NCBI RefSeq assembly: GCF_020171115.1
Contig: NC_058105.1
Coordinates: forward strand, 29,835,001-29,899,000
Reading direction: 5' to 3'
From: Neogale vison
Lineage: Eukaryota > Chordata > Mammalia > Carnivora > Mustelidae
DNA: 64,000 bases
The notes beneath the pieces are model-generated. The model was not told where the DNA came from. It saw nothing but the letters and a program-made list of their open reading frames with translations, and did not search any database. Shown one piece after another: positions 22,342 through 33,663 of this stretch. The translations under genes were made by a program, and so were the position numbers. Each line of letters starts with the position of its first letter. Within the stretch, counting starts at the first letter, position 1.

Positions 22342-24764
22342 TAAAGCTGGGGATGGCAGGAAATGACAATGTTCCGTCCCACCAAAGGCATACGGTCCCT
22401 TCCCTCAGGGAGTTTAGTATCTAGTAGTGGAGGCAGACTTAAATAACTATATAATTATCATCGTGATCAGTGCTACACAGCTGAGCTGTGGCCTGCTGTA
22501 AGAATTCATTACCAGCGGACCCAGTCCCGCCTCCAGTGCGGGTGGTGGGTGACTGGAAAGGCCTCCTGAGGGCTTTGGCTAAGAAAGGGGGTGGGTGTGA
22601 AGATGGGTGAGCTCTCACTCTGCTCCTGGCCTGGGAGCATTTCATTTGTTCATTCATGCACTTCTCTTCTCGTTCATTCCTTCAGTGCATGTTTTGAGCG
22701 GCACGCACTCTGCCAGGCCCTGGGCCAGGTGCTGGGGTGTATGTGGTGCCCAAGGCACACAGGACCATGCCCTCTGAAAGCCACCCCCCCCCCATGACAG
22801 GCAAGAATCATCCCCGTTTCCTTTCATTTCCTAAATCCTGGAAATGTTGAGTGTTAGCAGTGTTCTTATTACAAAACTGCATTACAGCTGAGCGGTTTGT
22901 CTGTATAGTATAATGAGATTTTGATCTGCAGTCATGTGCATAGCATTTACCTTGCGGAGCCTCTGCTGTAAATTTTCCGTTAATTGCTGGCTTTGTTACC
23001 CAGCACGGCCCCTCCCTTTGTGCGCAGCAAGGGAACACACCCGTTGCATGAGCCTGAGCAAAACTAATTAGGAAGATAAGTCCCCTGGAAAAAGGTATTC
23101 CAAAACCAAACAGGATTGATTTCTAGACTTGCCTGGGTTTCTGGATTATCAGAGCCATGGTTTTCTATTAGCGCGAATAACTGAGAAGGGCTTGTAAGTG
23201 GTGTGTAGTCTTTGGACCACATTCAAGAAAGAGAAGGAGAAGAGAAAGGAAAGAGAATACCATGGATAAGTGGAAAAGGTTTCTTTCAGTGGTCTCCAAA
23301 TGCTGTCATCTATATTTCCCAGACGAGTCTTTGTGTTTTCTTCTTTTATGGGTACAGGGAGACCAAGGGACTTAGTCCCAAGTGTGTGTTAGTGTTGTTC
23401 AGTGGCTGAAACAGTGAGACCCACACCGGATGACATAGATCCGTTCAAAACAACCAAACCTGCCCTTTTCGCGAAGTTTCTAAGAAATAAAAATCCTGCC
23501 AGACCCTAACTTCCCCCTCTCTTCACTGCATTCCTTCCCACCCCAGTGCACCCGTAGCGGGGAGGGTGTAGCTCAGAGAAGATTATCCTTGGATGCCTCG
23601 ATCCGTGATGGTGAAAAGATTCTCCGCTTCAATCCCAGATAGCGCAGTCATGGGTTACGTGTGGGTTTTCTTTTTTCTTTCTTCCCATATTGCTTTAAAT
23701 AAAAATCTTGGAGCCACCAGCCATGTAATGATGGATTATTTTAAGTAACAACTGGGGTGGGGGAGGAGCCGAATAAATTAGAAACACAGACCCTTCCTCC
23801 TCGGTTTGGCAGGAGGAGGCTTCTGCTGCTGGGATTTGAAACCGTGGGTTTCTCCGCCGCCTGCAAGGGGAAGGAGGCCACATATGTGCTCAAGGAGGGT
23901 GAGAATTATGCCGCGTGCTCCTTGCTGGCCCTGGACTTGGGTCATCTGTTCCACTCACTTAAAGGTGACTGGGGAAAAGAGTTGCAGGCCTTTTCCGGGG
24001 TGGGGAGGTGAGAGACAGGATCAGGGCTCAGGTTTCTCCTGGCAGGGCCCCCTGGATCCCCATAAAGAAGGCCCAGGGGTAACAGCCACAGATCTCTGCT
24101 TTCTGACCCTGATGAGGTGTGAGGCGGTGCCGAGTTTCCTTTCCCAGCGAAGGCCCCGGCTCTGAGCACCGGCGAGGAGGCAGGAACTGGGTTTTCTTAG
24201 ATCCACTTTAAATGAGACCAGATGGAGGCAGAGGCAAATTCAGGCTCCCTAGAGGACAGCTGGGCATTCATCCAGAGGCCTGTGAGTAAACCTTTTTTTC
24301 TTTTCTTTTCTTTCTTTCTTTTTTTTTTTTTAAAGCAGATTAGAGATAACAGTGGCCAGAACACCTCGAAAGCTCTGTTTAACGAGCCCAGCCCGGAGGG
24401 AATCTGGCTTTCTGTGGGAAAGGTGACCTGCTACCAGCAGGAGTGGCCCCTGGCCTGAGATGGAACTGGCTTTTACCTAGAATCTGGCTAGTTGGGTTAG
24501 GTCGCCCTGGGGCTCAGGCTTAGTTAGGCCCAAATCAGACTGCCTCAGTTGCCCTCCATGGGCCAGACCCACCTCGGTGAGCACACAGGGGTCCAGGTCG
24601 TGATCCGTGACTCTTGTCCCTCTTGACTGTCCTTAAGCCACAAGCCCGATGCCCCCAGAACTTTAGAAGCTTGAAGGAAAATACCTGCCAACTTGGAGTC
24701 AAGCTTTCCCACCTTAAAGCGGCCCTGCGCTCACCAGGGCCGGGAGCCCTGCACCCCTCCGCTC
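22342..24764. other. Intron 1, mostly unassigned
   Basis: Contains an L2-like end (22,640-22,790), a pyrimidine/poly(T) run at 24,291-24,333, and otherwise unique sequence. No coding exon is recognised. Confidence 0.35.
22640..22790 (-). mobile_element. Probable L2 3' end
   Basis: The text tttgttcattcatgcac, then ctctgccaggccctgggcca, then ggtgctgggg resembles the reverse complement of the L2 terminus. Confidence 0.55.
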
Positions 24765-24900
24765 TCTGCCCCAAACCCCTCCATGACTTGGGCCAAATCA
24801 CTTCCTCTCTCTCAGACAGTTTCCCCTTTTGCAAAATGAGCTGGTTGGCGTAGGTGAGCCTTCAGGGCCACGACCAGCTCTAACGCTGTATGGTCCTCTG
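24765..24900 (+). mobile_element. MIR-family fragment
   Basis: The text tgacttgggccaaatcactt, then agtttccccttttgcaaaat, then gaccagctctaacgctgtat follows the 3' part of a MIR-type element. Confidence 0.7.
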
Positions 24901-26130
24901 TTTCCTTGTTCTCCAGCTTAATTTCTCTTAGGCTCCAGCCTGCTTCTACATCCGTCTGAGGTGGACGACTTGAACTCCACCTCTTCCCTGCTTTGACTCT
25001 CTGGAGCGAGCAGGGTGGGGAGAGAGTTGAGGGAAAGGCAAGTCTGTGCTTTGAGCTCAGCAGGATCTCTGTAAGCGGAACAGAAACAGCGGTTCAGATG
25101 GTCTGCCCATAGGTGTAGTGAGCTATTGTCTTCCTATAAAGGTACATGACGGCTGAATTTCTGTCTATTTGAATCCCATTTTAAATGCACTAGGAGAGCT
25201 GGCCATTTAATGGAATCCTGCTGCGAATCCTTTTATAGAATGAAAAGCCACTCAGGAACTGATCTGGTGTATTAAAATCCAGAGTTTCTTCTATTGGATT
25301 TGCCAAAAATGGGCCTTCTCCCTGCATGGTAAAGATGGTTTCCTTTGTGCTTCCCCAGGGTCCCTGAAGCTGCTTCCCCACTGAAAGGCCCAGGTGGGCA
25401 AGATTTCTCTTTCCTTGGAAAGGGCCCCCCCTTCCAAACGTCTCTCTCCCAATTCAGGGCATTGCTACTCTTGTCAGTTTCCTCTTAGCCTGGCTTAATC
25501 GGCAGGAGGGAAATCCTGACATTTGCCGTGGGAGACACACTGGAGGGTTTTTTGTTGTTGTTGTTTTTAATAATCTCTGGGAACTTATCAGTGTTTTTGT
25601 GGTTCTTAGGGCCAATAATACATTGGCGTCTACTTCCCCGACTGGAGGCCGTGGAGAGGGCTCTCAGCCACCTGATTGCTGCAGCAAGCAGTTTTTCTGG
25701 AAGTTTGTGGATATGTGATTTGACTTCTTGTTCCCATGAATCCTTATAATAATAAGTTATACCGTATAATAAGTTATGTATATATAATGTTATAGTAAGG
25801 ATAATAATAGGGCTTTGTTCTCATATTGGGAAAATAAATGTTTACATACAATAAAACTGCCCCAAAGTGGACTACTTAACCGGATTTTCTGATTATCTAT
25901 ATGTAAAGCACCTTTCTCGGAGCTGTGGTTGAAGATTTTGCTAAAATATCTGAGGCTACTTCTCTTGTCTTGGAAAGCATCGTCATGAAATCTTCAAGAA
26001 AACATGACATTTTTCTACTCTGATTATAAACATAAAATCTGCCCCCCAAAAAGGTAAAAGATGCCTATTGTTGGAAATTTGGAAGACACAGAAAAGCAAC
26101 AGTATCCACATTCCCTCTACCCGAAAGTAT
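24901..26130. other. Intron 1, unassigned
   Basis: AT-rich with little repeat content. The block at about 25,120-25,290 is unique and A/T-balanced and could be a conserved non-coding element, which I cannot verify. A (TTG)n run is at about 25,551-25,563. Confidence 0.3.
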
Positions 26131-26346
26131 CTTTTTTTTTTTTAGATTTTATTTATTTATTTGACAGAGAGAGAGAGAGAGAGAGACAGCGACAGCGAAG
26201 GGGGGAACACAAACAGGGGGCGTGGGAGAGGGAGAAGCAGGCTTCCTGCTGAGCAGAGAGCCCGAGGCGGGGCTCGATCCCAGGACCCCAGATCATGACT
26301 TGAGCCAAAGGCAGATGCTTAACCAACTAAGCCACCCAGGTGCCCC
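26131..26346 (-). mobile_element. CAN SINE
   Basis: The flanks ccgaaagta (left) and cccaaaagta (right) form a probable duplication. A GA run lies at about 26,166-26,184. Confidence 0.94.
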
Positions 26347-26377
26347 CAAAAGTAACGGTTGTCACCGTTTTGACATA

Positions 26378-26945
26378 ATGTTGACTTTGAACAACACAGG
26401 GGTTGGGGGTGCTAACCCCCTGCAGTGAAGAATCAAGAATCCACGTATAACTTTCATCTCCCCCAAAACTTAACTACTCAGAAGCCTACTGCTCACTGGA
26501 AGCTGTACCCGTAACAGGAATAGTAGGACCAGCACATCTTTTGTATGTTATCTGTATGACACACTGTATTCTTACAGGAAAGTAAGCTAGAGAAAGTAAA
26601 ATGTTATTAAGAAAGCCATAAGGGGGGCGCCTGGGGGACTCAGTCGGTTAAGTGTCCAACTCTTGATTTCGGCTCAGGTCATGAGGTCGTGAGATCAAGT
26701 CCCACATCAGCTCTGCCCTCATACTGAGACCTTGCTCAGCTCAGAGTCTGCTTGAGATTTTCTCTCTCTCTCCCCCTGCCTCCCCTCCCTCGCTCTCTCT
26801 AATAAATAAATAAAATCTTAAAAAAAAAAAAGAAAAGCATAAGGAAGGGAAAACACATTTGTAGTCCTTTCTTGTATTTATGGGGAATAAATGCATGCAT
26901 ACGTGGACCCAGGCGATTCAAACTGCATTGTTCAAGAGTCAACTG
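26378..26945 (-). mobile_element. MER2-type Tigger DNA transposon, split by a SINE
   Basis: The inverted ends ttgactttgaacaacacagg and tgttcaagagtcaactg pair with each other. The interior (ccacgtataactttcatctc; aagtaagctagagaaagtaa; aaatgttattaagaaag) follows the MER2 consensus. Without the inserted SINE it is close to the full family length of about 345 bp. Confidence 0.87.
26624..26830 (+). mobile_element. CAN SINE inside MER2
   Basis: Flanked by agaaagccataagg and agaaaagcataagg, a 14-bp duplication of MER2 sequence with one mismatch. Confidence 0.95.
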
Positions 26946-26967
26946 TATATTCTTCTGTACATTCAGG

Positions 26968-27151
26968 CGGAGTGCCTGGGTGGCTCAGTCATTAAGGTTC
27001 TGCTTTCAGCTCAGGTCCTGATCCCAGAATCCTGGGCTGGAGCCCCGCATAAGGGCTCCTTTCTTGGCCGGGAGCCTGCTTCTCCTTCTGCCGCTCCCCC
27101 TGCTTGTGTTCCCTCTCTTGCTGTGTCTCTCTGTCAAATAAATAAAAATTT
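26968..27151 (+). mobile_element. CAN SINE
   Basis: Begins 22 nt after the MER2 end with head gagtgcctgggtggctcagt. The tail runs into an (AT)n microsatellite (about 27,153-27,180). Confidence 0.94.
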
Positions 27152-27152
27152 A

Positions 27153-27180
27153 ATATATATATATATGTATATATATATAT
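27153..27180. repeat. (AT)n microsatellite
   Basis: TATATATATATATGTATATA-type run continuing the SINE tail. Confidence 0.9.
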
Positions 27181-27290
27181 GCTTTCCCCCATGATTGGAA
27201 TGATCCTGTATATATAGGGTTTTGTTTTGTTTTGTCATTTGCCTATTGGGTGATCATTTTCCCATGTCACTGAATATTCTTAGAAAATGT

Positions 27291-27484
27291 TGGGGCGCCT
27301 GGGTGGCTCAGTGGGTTAAGCCGCTGCCTTCGGCTCAGGTCATGATCTCAGGGTCCTGGGATCGAGTCCCGCATCGGGCTCTCTGCTCAGCGGGGAGCCT
27401 GCTTCCCTCTCTCTCTTTCTGCCTGCCTCTCCATCTACTTGTGATTTCTCTCTGTCAAATAAATAAATAAAATCTTAAAAAAAA
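27291..27484 (+). mobile_element. CAN SINE, young subfamily
   Basis: A near-consensus copy with the duplication agaaaatgt at 27,282-27,290 and 27,485-27,493. It interrupts old L1-like text (ttcccatgtcactgaatatt on the left, taatattccattgtgcatca on the right). Confidence 0.96.
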
Positions 27485-27590
27485 AGAAAATGTCTTTATC
27501 ACCTGCTTAATATTCCATTGTGCATCATTGAACTATTGTTTGATTTTGATCATCCTGAGGGTTGTAGGATCTATCAAAGATCCGTATTTA

Positions 27591-27811
27591 ATGGGACCGG
27601 GAGGGAGAAAAACCATAAGAGACTCTTAATCTCAGGAAACAAACTGAGGGCTGCTGGGGTTGGGGGAGGGAGAGGGTGTGGGGGTGATGGACACTGGGGA
27701 GGGTATGTGCTATGGTGAGCGCTGTGAAATGTGTAAGCCTGATGAGTCACAGACCTGTACCCCTGGGGATAATAATACTTTATATGTTAATAAAAATAAT
27801 TAAATTAAAGA
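27591..27811 (+). mobile_element. 5'-truncated carnivore L1 3' end
   Basis: The text gagactcttaatctcaggaa, then acaaactgagggctgctgg, a G-rich tract, then gtgagcgctgtgaaatgtgt and a short A-rich tail match the lineage-specific carnivore L1 3' UTR. The 15-bp duplication aaagatccgtattta / aaagatcagtattta (27,576-27,590; 27,812-27,826) fixes the ends of this roughly 220-bp insertion. Confidence 0.9.
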
Positions 27812-27825
27812 AAAGATCAGTATTT

Positions 27826-27970
27826 AGGGGCATCTGGGGGGCGCAGTCGGTTAAGCTTTGGCTCTTGATTTGGACTCCGGTCATGATCTCAGGGTGGTGA
27901 GATCGAGCCCCGAGTGGGGTTCTGTACTGGGTGTGGAACTTGCTTAAGATTTTCTCTCTCCCTCTGTCCC
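27826..27970 (+). mobile_element. CAN SINE, older copy
   Basis: The head ggggcatctggggggcgcag abuts the right target duplication of the L1. The tail is degraded. Confidence 0.85.
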
Positions 27971-28176
27971 TTCCCCAAAAATTGGCATTCAGGACTGGGA
28001 CGGAGATGGAGAAAGGAAAGGTGTGAGAGATCAGGCCCACCAGTAAGTGACATGTGAGACTGTTGGAGTGAATCCTACTTCCAGTGTATCTACAAGGTGC
28101 AGAGGCCAGAGGAGAAAGTTTAGGGAAAGGCACGATGAGTTCCAACCTTTATGTTTTGGCCTCATACTTCTGTACT

Positions 28177-28280
28177 TCTTTATTGATTTAAGTCATCTCT
28201 GCCTCCCACGTGGGGTTTGAACCCACAACCCGGAGAGCAAGAGTCCCATGCTCTACCCACTGAGCCAGCCAGGTGCCTCG
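28177..28280 (-). mobile_element. Short old CAN-type SINE
   Basis: Contains tttaagtcatctctgcctcc and the head actgagccagccaggtgcct, the body-less variant. Confidence 0.85.
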
Positions 28281-28859
28281 TTTTGTTTTCTTTCTTCAAC
28301 ATACCAGCTACTAACTCAGCTCCCCCAACTCGAGGCGGAGGCGGGGAAACTCCACTGATACAGATGGATCCTCAGTTCCCAGAGGCCTCCTGGACCTCTC
28401 GCTTCCTATCCCGCCAAGGCTGGAAGAGGGGTGGGGTGGGGGAGGGGGACAGGGAGACAGGGACTGCCCATCGGGGTGCTTATGGGACTCTCTGTTTTCA
28501 GAATAACAGCAATGGGAGCAAGCTGCACAGCTGGAACCGCCATAACTCGTTCTTAGTAACATGCACCTTTGAATATTCAATTAAAAAATGAAATCGGTGT
28601 GTCCCCAGGGGACGAGGCGGAAGAGAAAGAGAGCGGTGTTTCTGCCCGTGATATGAAATGTGGTATAACGTATTTCAAACCACAGGTGACTGCAGATGGG
28701 GAGAAAACAGGAAATGTAATTGGGGGGGGGAGGGGGGCTCTCCCAATTCTCAGGAGCACTCTCTCACTTTGCCTTCCTTTTAGCTCTTCTCAGATTTGGC
28801 ATCCTAATTACCCCTGCTGCAAAGCTGAGTGAGAGCTCTCTTTTCTTGTATTAAAAATG
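28281..28859. other. Intron 1, unassigned
   Basis: Purine-rich stretch at about 28,420-28,460. No repeat or gene is recognised. Confidence 0.3.
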
Positions 28860-29202
28860 TTTTTAAATGACATGGGTATTGTGTGAATACATTCATGCTG
28901 TAAAAGGATCAAATAATACGGAAGCATACAGACTAGCCCCTTGTGTAAGCCCCTGTTTCCGTATTGCTCCCCCGAGGTAGCCACCGACGTTCCTGGGTTT
29001 GGTGGTACTTTTTTCTTGGCTTCTTTCTATGCATTCACAACCATTTATGCGCAAGCACACATATATCAGGCTTTTTTTTTTTTTTTGCACATGTGGCCTC
29101 CCCCTGTGCTGCTTGTTCTACAGCCTCTTTTTTCTACATTGGAATATGTCTTGGAGATACTTGCCTCGGAACATACAGACCTGCTGCATTCTTCTTCCTT
29201 TT

Positions 29203-29622
29203 TAAGGATTTATTTATGTATTTAATTTATTATTTTTTAAAGATTTTTATTTTACTTATTTGACAGAGAGCGAGCACAAGTAGAGGGAGCCCCAGGCAGA
29301 GGGAGAGACAAGCAGGCTCCTCCCTGAGTGGGGAGCCTAACGCTGGATTCACTCCCAGGACCCCGGGATCGTGACCTGAACCAAAGGCAGATGCTTCACT
29401 AACTGAGCCACCCAGGCGCCCCTATTTATTTATTTTAGGGAGGGAGAGAGAGAGAGAGAGTGCACATGAGTGGGGGGAGGGCAGAGGGAGAGAGAGAACC
29501 TCAAGCAGGCTCCCCGCTGAGTGCAGAGCCTGATGTGGGGGCTCATCCCACGACCCCGAGATCACAACCTGAGCAGAAACCAAGAGTCGGGTGCTCAACA
29601 AACTGAGCCACCCTCGTGCCCC
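29203..29622 (-). mobile_element. CAN SINE, older copy, interrupted
   Basis: The tail (29,203-29,236) and body (29,423-29,622) are split by a younger SINE. The outer 20-bp duplication agacctgctgcattcttctt / agacctaccacattcttctt (29,177-29,196; 29,624-29,643) has three transitions, consistent with age. Confidence 0.92.
29237..29422 (-). mobile_element. CAN SINE nested in an older SINE tail
   Basis: Complete copy in the same orientation as its host, inserted in the T-rich tail, with its head ending at 29,422. Confidence 0.93.
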
Positions 29623-29803
29623 AAGACCTACCACATTCTTCTTAATGCCTGCAGAATATTCTAGAATATACATGTACCATAATTTAGTTAAATATTTTTC
29701 TATTTTCAGACATTTATGAGTTTTCCCCCTACTATTTCAGTATTGTCATCATGCTGTAATGAAGTTCCTTGTACATGGATCTTTGTACAGATACTGAGTT
29801 TCT

Positions 29804-30000
29804 TTTTTTTTTTTAAAGATTTTATTTATTTATTTGACAGAGAGAAATCACAAGTAGGCAGAGAGGCAGGCAGAGAGAGAGAGAGAGGGAAGCAGGCTCC
29901 CCGCTGAGCAGAGAGCCCGATGCGGGACTCGATCCCAGGACTCTGAGATCATGACCTGAGCCGAAGGCAGTGGCTTAACCCACTGAGCCACCCAGGCGCC
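29804..30000 (-). mobile_element. CAN SINE, young
   Basis: Exact 16-bp duplication cagatactgagtttct at 29,788-29,803 and 30,001-30,016. Confidence 0.97.
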
Positions 30001-30064
30001 CAGATACTGAGTTTCTACAGAATAGATTCCTAGGGAGGTTGCAGGGTGACAGGAGATGGGCCCT

Positions 30065-30248
30065 TAAAAAAAAGATTTTATTGATTTATTTGAGAGACAG
30101 CGTGAGAGCACATAAGTTGGGGATGGGGGAGGATCAGAGGGAGAGGGTGAAGCAGACTCCCCGCTGTGCAGGGAGCCGGATGCAGGACTCGATCCCAGGA
30201 CCCTGGGATCATGAACTGAGCCGAAGGCAGATGCCACCCAGGTGCCTC
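30065..30248 (-). mobile_element. CAN SINE with a deletion in the tRNA head
   Basis: The usual TTAACCNACTGAGCC block is missing (gcagatgccacccaggtgcc). The flanking agatggg repeats suggest the duplication. Confidence 0.9.
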
Positions 30249-30899
30249 AGAGATGGGTGACTGTGGCCCTTCTGGCATCTCAGTTCCAGCCTTAAACATG
30301 GCACCCACCACCTGCTACTCCAGATGATAACTTGAGGTATTACTGTTGGGCCAAGCTGTCAATTCCATCTTCTCTTGCACATATTGTAATCCAGGGAACG
30401 GGCAGTTAACTGCAGTCAGAGTAATTAAGGCCTCAGGTAATCAGGCCACCTTAAGGAGAAAGAGGAAAGAGATAAGATAGCAGAGCTTTAATGAGGCAGA
30501 GGACAGAAACTTCCAGGGGCTGTCCTGGGGTCAGTGTACATTCAGTCCAATGTCCTTTTTACCTCTACATATTTAGCTCTGAACAATGAGGACTAATACT
30601 CATAATGATGACTTGACATCTTATAAGATTTATCAAAACAAGAGTCAATGGTGCTCGCTAGACAGGATTTCCTAAAGCAGGAAATATATACACAAATACA
30701 TTTTTGAAGCTTTCTCAACTACAAGCACTGAGACAAAAAGTTTCCTTCTCAAATCTTAGCAAGAAAAACACAGTAACCAGATCCCATGTCCCCTCGTCCC
30801 CAAACCTCCCAGTTAATTTTTGCGTATTGGATAGACACTAGGTAAAAAGACACAGAAGAAATAAGGATTCTAAAGTCACCAAATTCACCAAATTTCAGA
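30249..30899. other. Intron 1, unassigned
   Basis: AT-rich unique sequence with no gene recognised. Confidence 0.3.
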
Positions 30900-31252
30900 T
30901 TAATGGTTATTTCTCTGTAATTCTTCCTGACTTCAAACTTGGCCTCCGGTGCTAGAAAATTATTGGGTCATGTCTTATTTTTCTGATCATTTCCCTCGTG
31001 TGGAAGAATCCTTTCCATCCTCCCATTCCTTACTTGTGGGCATTTCCTATATTCAATCTCCAGCTCTTTTCTGTACGATCTCTTGGAGAACACATCCAGT
31101 TTCATACCTCCCACTCCTAAATTCATACCCCAGTCCTGAATTCTCCTTGAGCCTACAGTCCCATATGGGTAAGTAATTGTTGGATTTCTTCTCCTGCATA
31201 TCTCACCAGAAAATCAAAACTGTCTTATTTTCCTTAACATACAGAATGCTTT

Positions 31253-31449
31253 GGGGCACCTGGGTGGCTCAGTTGGTTGAGTGTCCAACTCTTGATTTCA
31301 GCTCAGATCGTGATCTCAGAGACCTGGGATCGAGCCCTGCGTTGAGCTCTGTGCTCAGCTCTGAGTCTTGGCCCTCTCCCTCTGCTTCTCCCCTAGCTCA
31401 TGCTCTTGCTCTTTCTCTCTCTCAAATAAATAAATAAAAGTCTTTTAAA
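31253..31449 (+). mobile_element. CAN SINE
   Basis: Head ggggcacctgggtggctcag after acagaatgcttt, with a similar acatgctttt after the tail. Confidence 0.93.
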
Positions 31450-31452
31450 AAC

Positions 31453-32215
31453 ATGCTTTTACAAATCCAGAAGACAGAGACAAGCACCAATTAAAAAAAA
31501 TGGGCAAGGACGTGAATAGGCAACTCACATATATGTGTACCTTATACACAATGCATGTATAGAGTTGAACCATAAAAAGAATGTTCACCTTCACTAATAC
31601 AAGCAGTTAAACGTTGTGATGCCATTTTTCAATGATCCTTTCACAGTGGTTTAAAAGCCTCAGAAACTTAGAGTTGGTCTAAGTATAGGTGAACAGACCC
31701 TCTCCTGTATTGGTGGTGGAAATAAGACGTTTGTACTATTCTCTATTGAATGATTTCACAATATGTACCAAAGTCTTTCAAATGTGTGTGCCCTTGGACC
31801 CAGTGGGCTTCAGTTCTAGGAATTTAACTTAAGACAATAATCAAAGATCTATGCAAACCTGTAAGAACAAGAATTATTGTTTCTATTGTTTAAAACTTGG
31901 AAACATGTGGAATGTCTAGCAGTGGAAGATTAGTTCTGTAGAATGCTATGTGGCCAGTACAAATAATGTTTTAGAAGTATGCTTAATTTCTCAGGAAAAC
32001 ATCCACACTCTTGTTAAGCGTCAGGCTACAAAAAGGAATATATAGAATTATCCCTATTTTGTAAGAAACAAAAGGTATACAGAACACATGAATGTTATGA
32101 GTGTTTGTTGTTTTCTCTTTTATCATTTTCCCTGTGTTGTAAAATTTCTACAGCGAACTTGCTTGCTTTTTAGAAACTAAAAACCCCCATAAATGTAATG
32201 TTTCTTAATAGCTTA
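31453..32215 (+). mobile_element. Old L1 relic
   Basis: The text aaatgggcaaggacgtgaat, then aggcaactcacatatatg, then aatatggg-type segments and ggaatttaacttaagacaat fit a diverged L1 ORF2/3' UTR. Confidence 0.6.
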
Positions 32216-32783
32216 TTTAAAACCAGAATCCTCCATTTCCTCCACTAAACAAGCACCCTCTCCTGGCTTCTCTTTTTTCTGCTCATGGTGCCACCAATCC
32301 AAGCTCCCAGGCTCAGAACCTTGTGATTGCCCTGCGCTTCACTCCCACTTACCCGATCACTGATGGAGCGATCACCCTTCTTGAGGGCATGGCTCAAGTC
32401 TCTTCCTACCTCCTGAGTCCCAAGTCAGAGCAGCTCAGTTCAACCAGCATTTATTGGCACCGTGCCTGGATGTCACTCTGCCAGAATCATGTTAGTGGAG
32501 TCATCTGTCTTCCTGCTTCAGCTCTCTCTCTCCTCCAGTCAATCAAACGTCCTGCAGCTGGAATGATCTTTCAAAAACCGCCACTTGTACCATGCTCAAA
32601 AACACTCAAAGGGCCCCCGAATGCCGTTGCCTAGGAAATAAAGCCCATACTTTTTCTTCTTCTATTTAAGGCTCTTTACAGCACTGTGCTAGGTGGGAGG
32701 GAACAGTGGCAGGGGGAGGGGGGCACATGAGGTTCTTGGTGAGTTGTTGACAATGTAGGAAATCTTTAAGAATAAGGTGTGGA

Positions 32784-32957
32784 AGGGCGCCTGGGTGGCT
32801 CAGTCCATTAAGCATAGACTCTTAAATTCGGCTTGGGTCATGATCTCAAGGTCGTGAGATAGAGCCCCGTGTCAGGCTCTCTGTAGGGCTCCGCACTGGG
32901 CGTGGAGCCTGCTTATGATTCTCTCTCTCCCTCTCTGTCTCTTAAAAAAAAAAAAAG
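32784..32957 (+). mobile_element. CAN SINE
   Basis: Head agggcgcctgggtggctcag, older GTGGAGCCTGCTTATGATTC body. Confidence 0.93.
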
Positions 32958-32979
32958 ATTCTCTTCTTCTGTCCCTCCC

Positions 32980-32982
32980 CCT

Positions 32983-33016
<34 letters not shown>
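32980..33016. repeat. (CT)n microsatellite
   Basis: A run of about 17 CT units between two SINEs, likely the CT-rich 3' body of a disrupted SINE. Confidence 0.9.
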
Positions 33017-33019
<3 letters not shown>

Positions 33020-33231
33020 CAAATGATTTAGCTGTTCATTTATTTTAGCGAGAGAGAGAGAGAAAGTGCTGGGAGGGGGCAGAGGGAGAGGGAGAGAGGA
33101 GAGGAACCCAAGGAGACTCTGCACCTAGCGTGGAGCCTGACCCGGGCTCCATCCTATGACTCCATCCCATGACTTCACCTGAGCTAAAACCAAGAGTCTA
33201 ACGCTCAACCCACTGAGCCACACAGGCACCC
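33016..33231 (-). mobile_element. CAN SINE, older copy
   Basis: GAAAGTGCTGGGAGGGGGCA body and head ccacacaggcaccc, inserted in a CT-rich tract with clccc-like pyrimidine text on both sides. Confidence 0.9.
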
Positions 33232-33275
33232 ATCTCTCCCTCTCTTAATTAAAAAAAAAAGTAGGAAGAAGAGGA

Positions 33276-33446
33276 GGGGCGCCTGGGTGGCTCAATCTGT
33301 TAAGCATCTGTCTTTGGCTCAGGTCCCAGGGTCCTGGGATCAAACCCCATGATGGGCTCCCTGCTCCGTGGGCAGTCTGCTTCTCCCTCTGCTGCTCCCC
33401 CCTGCTGGGCTCTCTCTCTTCCTGTCAATAAATAAATAAAATCTTA
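33276..33446 (+). mobile_element. CAN SINE hosting a second SINE in its tail
   Basis: Head ggggcgcctgggtggctcaa, ending in AATAAATAAATAAAATCTTA at 33,446, where the next copy begins. Confidence 0.94.
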
Positions 33447-33663
33447 GGGACACCTGGGCGGCTCGGGGGTTAAGCCTCTGCCTTCAGCTCAGGTCATGAT
33501 CTCAGGGTCCTGGGATCGAGCCCCGCATCAGGCTCTCTGCTGAGCAGAGAGCCTGCTTCCCCCACCCCCCTCTGCCTGCCTCTCTGCCTACTTATGATCT
33601 CTGTCTTCAAAAAATAAATAAAATATTTTAAATAAATAAGTAAATAAATAAAATCTTGAAAAG
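33447..33663 (+). mobile_element. CAN SINE inserted at the tail of another
   Basis: Young subfamily body. Its right end repeats the host tail (AATAAATAAAATCTTG), so the duplication lies in the A-rich tail. Confidence 0.94.

Larger units (their letters stand above)
28860..30055 (-). mobile_element. Old L1-like relic broken by three SINEs
   Basis: The segments at 28,860-29,176, 29,644-29,787 and 30,017-30,055 keep order with a known old mammalian repeat that I recognise but cannot name exactly (attctagaatatacatgtac; cataatttagttaaatattt; ccttgtacatggatctttgt). An L1-type 3' region in antisense is my best guess. Confidence 0.4.
30900..32690 (+). mobile_element. L2 fragments split by a SINE and an L1 relic
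   Basis: The left part (30,900-31,252) and right part (32,216-32,690) carry consecutive L2-like text; on the right gctcaaaaacactcaaaggg and aggaaataaagcccata correspond to the L2 segment before its 3' end. The split implies that the intervening L1 came later. Confidence 0.65.
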
